Below, piece by piece: positions 13,024 to 13,854 of a stretch of DNA of 13,854 nucleotides. Source of the stretch: an uncultured Planctomycetaceae bacterium. Lineage in GTDB: Bacteria; Planctomycetota; Planctomycetia; Pirellulales; Pirellulaceae. The stretch covers positions 1-13,854 of the forward strand of contig CAIYOB010001378.1 in the NCBI GenBank assembly GCA_903927685.1, read 5' to 3'. Within the stretch, counting starts at the first letter, position 1, and each line of letters begins with the position of its first letter. The notes under the pieces are model-generated. The model worked only from the letters and a program-made list of their open reading frames with translations. It was not told the origin of the DNA and searched no databases. The translations under genes were made by a program, and so were the position numbers.

Positions 13024-13082
13024 CACGTAGGCCGGTCTCTCCGAGACCGGCAAATCGCGTCTCGGCGAGACGCGGCTACGTG
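13024..13082. repeat. Palindromic element with two triloop hairpins in a closing stem
   Basis: An outer stem CACGTAG/CTACGTG (13024-13030 with 13076-13082) encloses two perfect hairpins: 9-bp arms around TCC (13031-13051) and 8-bp arms around GGC (13056-13074), separated by AAAT. As RNA or single-stranded DNA it could fold into a compact three-way junction. I infer a dispersed REP-like element. Confidence 0.8.
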
Positions 13083-13173
13083 AGCTGCCGGGTCCCCACA
13101 GCCCCATCCCTTGCTGGCCGGCGACACCCAGGCGATAATGCCGCCTCGGAACCGACACCAAGGCGAGGCCCCT

Positions 13174-13800
13174 ATGCACGACAGCGACGTACACGGCTCG
13201 GTCACCGCCTGGCTGACCACGATCACCGCCTCGCCGGGCGCGGCGGACACGGCTTGGGGGAATCTGTGGGAGCGGTATGCGCCCGCCATGCAGGCCCAGG
13301 CCCGGCGGCAGTTGGCCGGCGGGCGAAAGCCGCTGGCGGATGAAGATGACGTCGTCGTGGAAGCCTTTCGGGACTTGTTCCAAGGCATCCAGGCCGGCCG
13401 CTTTGCCCAGCTGACCGATCGCGACGATCTGCAGCAGATCCTGATCACCATCACCCGGCGCCGAGCGGTCGACGCGGCCCGGCGAAACGCGTTCCGAACG
13501 GCCCATGAAGCGGGCGAATCCGCGCTGCCGTTGGGCTTGGGCGGCGACGGCAGTCCCCAGGGACTGGACAGCGTGCCCGGCCCGGAGAACCCGCCGGAAC
13601 TTCCGCTGTTGGCCCGCGAAGAACTAACGCGTTTGCTCGACGCCCTGCAGAACGACAAACTGCGTCAAGTCGCTGTGATGCGCGTATTCTCGGCGACCAA
13701 CGAAGAGATTGCGGCCGCACTGGGCGTGGGCGTCCGCAGTGTGCAGTTCAAGATCCAGCTGATCGCCCGGCGGTGGCAGAAAATCAGCGGCGGCGAGTGA
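13174..13800 (+). CDS. ECF-type RNA polymerase sigma factor
   Basis: 208 residues, short and with only regions 2 and 4. Region 2 is about 25-105 (WGNLWERYAPAM, DEDDVVVEAFRDLFQGIQAGRF, ITITRRRAVDAARRN); a Gly/Pro-rich linker follows (about 118-142); region 4 is about 145-203 with the helix-turn-helix in ATNEEIAAALGVGVRSVQFKIQLIARRW. The motif set resembles the planctomycete ECF groups that are encoded beside Ser/Thr kinases rather than anti-sigma factors. The ATG at 13174 is chosen over the upstream 13111 because AAGGCGAGG lies about 6 nt before it and homology begins there. No partner gene is visible before it; the 54 bp after the stop hold no start, so a partner may lie to the right. The target promoter is unknown. 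Confidence 0.85.
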   Translation: MHDSDVHGSVTAWLTTITASPGAADTAWGNLWERYAPAMQAQARRQLAGGRKPLADEDDVVVEAFRDLFQGIQAGRFAQLTDRDDLQQILITITRRRAVDAARRNAFRTAHEAGESALPLGLGGDGSPQGLDSVPGPENPPELPLLAREELTRLLDALQNDKLRQVAVMRVFSATNEEIAAALGVGVRSVQFKIQLIARRWQKISGGE

Positions 13801-13854
13801 AGGAGCCGCACCGGCCAGCCAGCGGCGGGCGCACGGCTCGCCGTCCGCCTGGAC
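13801..13854. other. Right edge, no gene start seen
   Basis: The last 54 bp contain no credible start codon. GGCGG...ACGG-CTCG-CCGT-CCGCC (about 13825-13850) can form a bulged hairpin, with no T-tract. It may be a repeat or part of a transcript end. Confidence 0.3.

Larger units (their letters stand above)
12875..13173. other. Repeat-bearing intergenic region before the sigma factor
   Basis: No gene is seen on either strand; the open minus-strand frames here run over the toxin-antitoxin genes. It holds a 17-nt tandem duplication (12942-12975) and a compound palindrome (13024-13082). I see no sigma70 consensus for the downstream sigma gene. Confidence 0.5.

Noticed and set aside
11900..13082. 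CRISPR array
   Set aside because: The repeats are palindromes with differing stems and no regular spacers; no cas gene is seen.

Overview
The window looks like chromosomal DNA of a planctomycete, probably from the Pirellulales side of the phylum. The evidence is indirect. The DNA is GC-rich. It has a very long Ser/Thr kinase with a STAND-type NTPase and an FGE-sulfatase (SUMF1-like) domain, an ECF sigma factor of the kinase-associated kind, a futalosine-pathway menaquinone gene (mqnE), a secreted ceramidase-like protein of a type I associate with planctomycetes, and many dispersed palindromic repeats, one of them read in frame inside a gene. No rRNA, tRNA, CRISPR array, transposase or prophage gene was seen.

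Layout. 1-287 is non-coding and starts with a palindromic repeat. 288-885 holds two small, possibly coupled, unrecognised ORFs on the + strand. 1000-1335 is the 3' end of a cardiolipin synthase / phospholipase D gene without its front half. 1345-3053 (- strand) holds a DUF2294 (MpsC-like) protein and a receiver-CpaE/TadZ-like ATPase fusion. 3293-3853 (+) encodes an alanine-rich helical protein. 3856-7233 (-) is a probable three-gene run, transcribed in the order mqnE, ceramidase-like secreted protein, HisA/HisF-related TIM barrel. 7234-7645 is a divergent intergenic region with two inverted repeats. 7646-11860 (+) is the 1404-residue kinase-STAND-TM-FGE protein. 11861-12288 is a repeat cluster without a gene. 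12289-12874 is a complete type II toxin-antitoxin operon with a visible sigma70-like promoter and a candidate operator. 12875-13173 is repeat-rich intergenic DNA. 13174-13800 is an ECF sigma factor; anything it pairs with would lie beyond the right edge.

How the genes work together. Only two real modules can be argued from the DNA. One is the toxin-antitoxin pair, whose genes overlap by 4 nt and share one promoter. The other is the mqnE/ceramidase-like/HisA-like run, which is co-directional with gaps of 89 and 13 nt but has no obvious common pathway. The sigma factor and the giant kinase are a class of pair often seen together in planctomycetes, but here 1.3 kb and a toxin-antitoxin locus separate them, so a direct link is not shown.

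The most unusual items are: the kinase, with its HCD (not HRD) catalytic loop, joined to a STAND NTPase, a membrane segment and a cysteine-less FGE fold; a palindromic repeat read in frame within its NTPase domain; a CpaE-like protein with an intact phospho-acceptor receiver but an altered switch I; and a ceramidase-like protein with Thr where the enzyme's nucleophilic Ser is expected.
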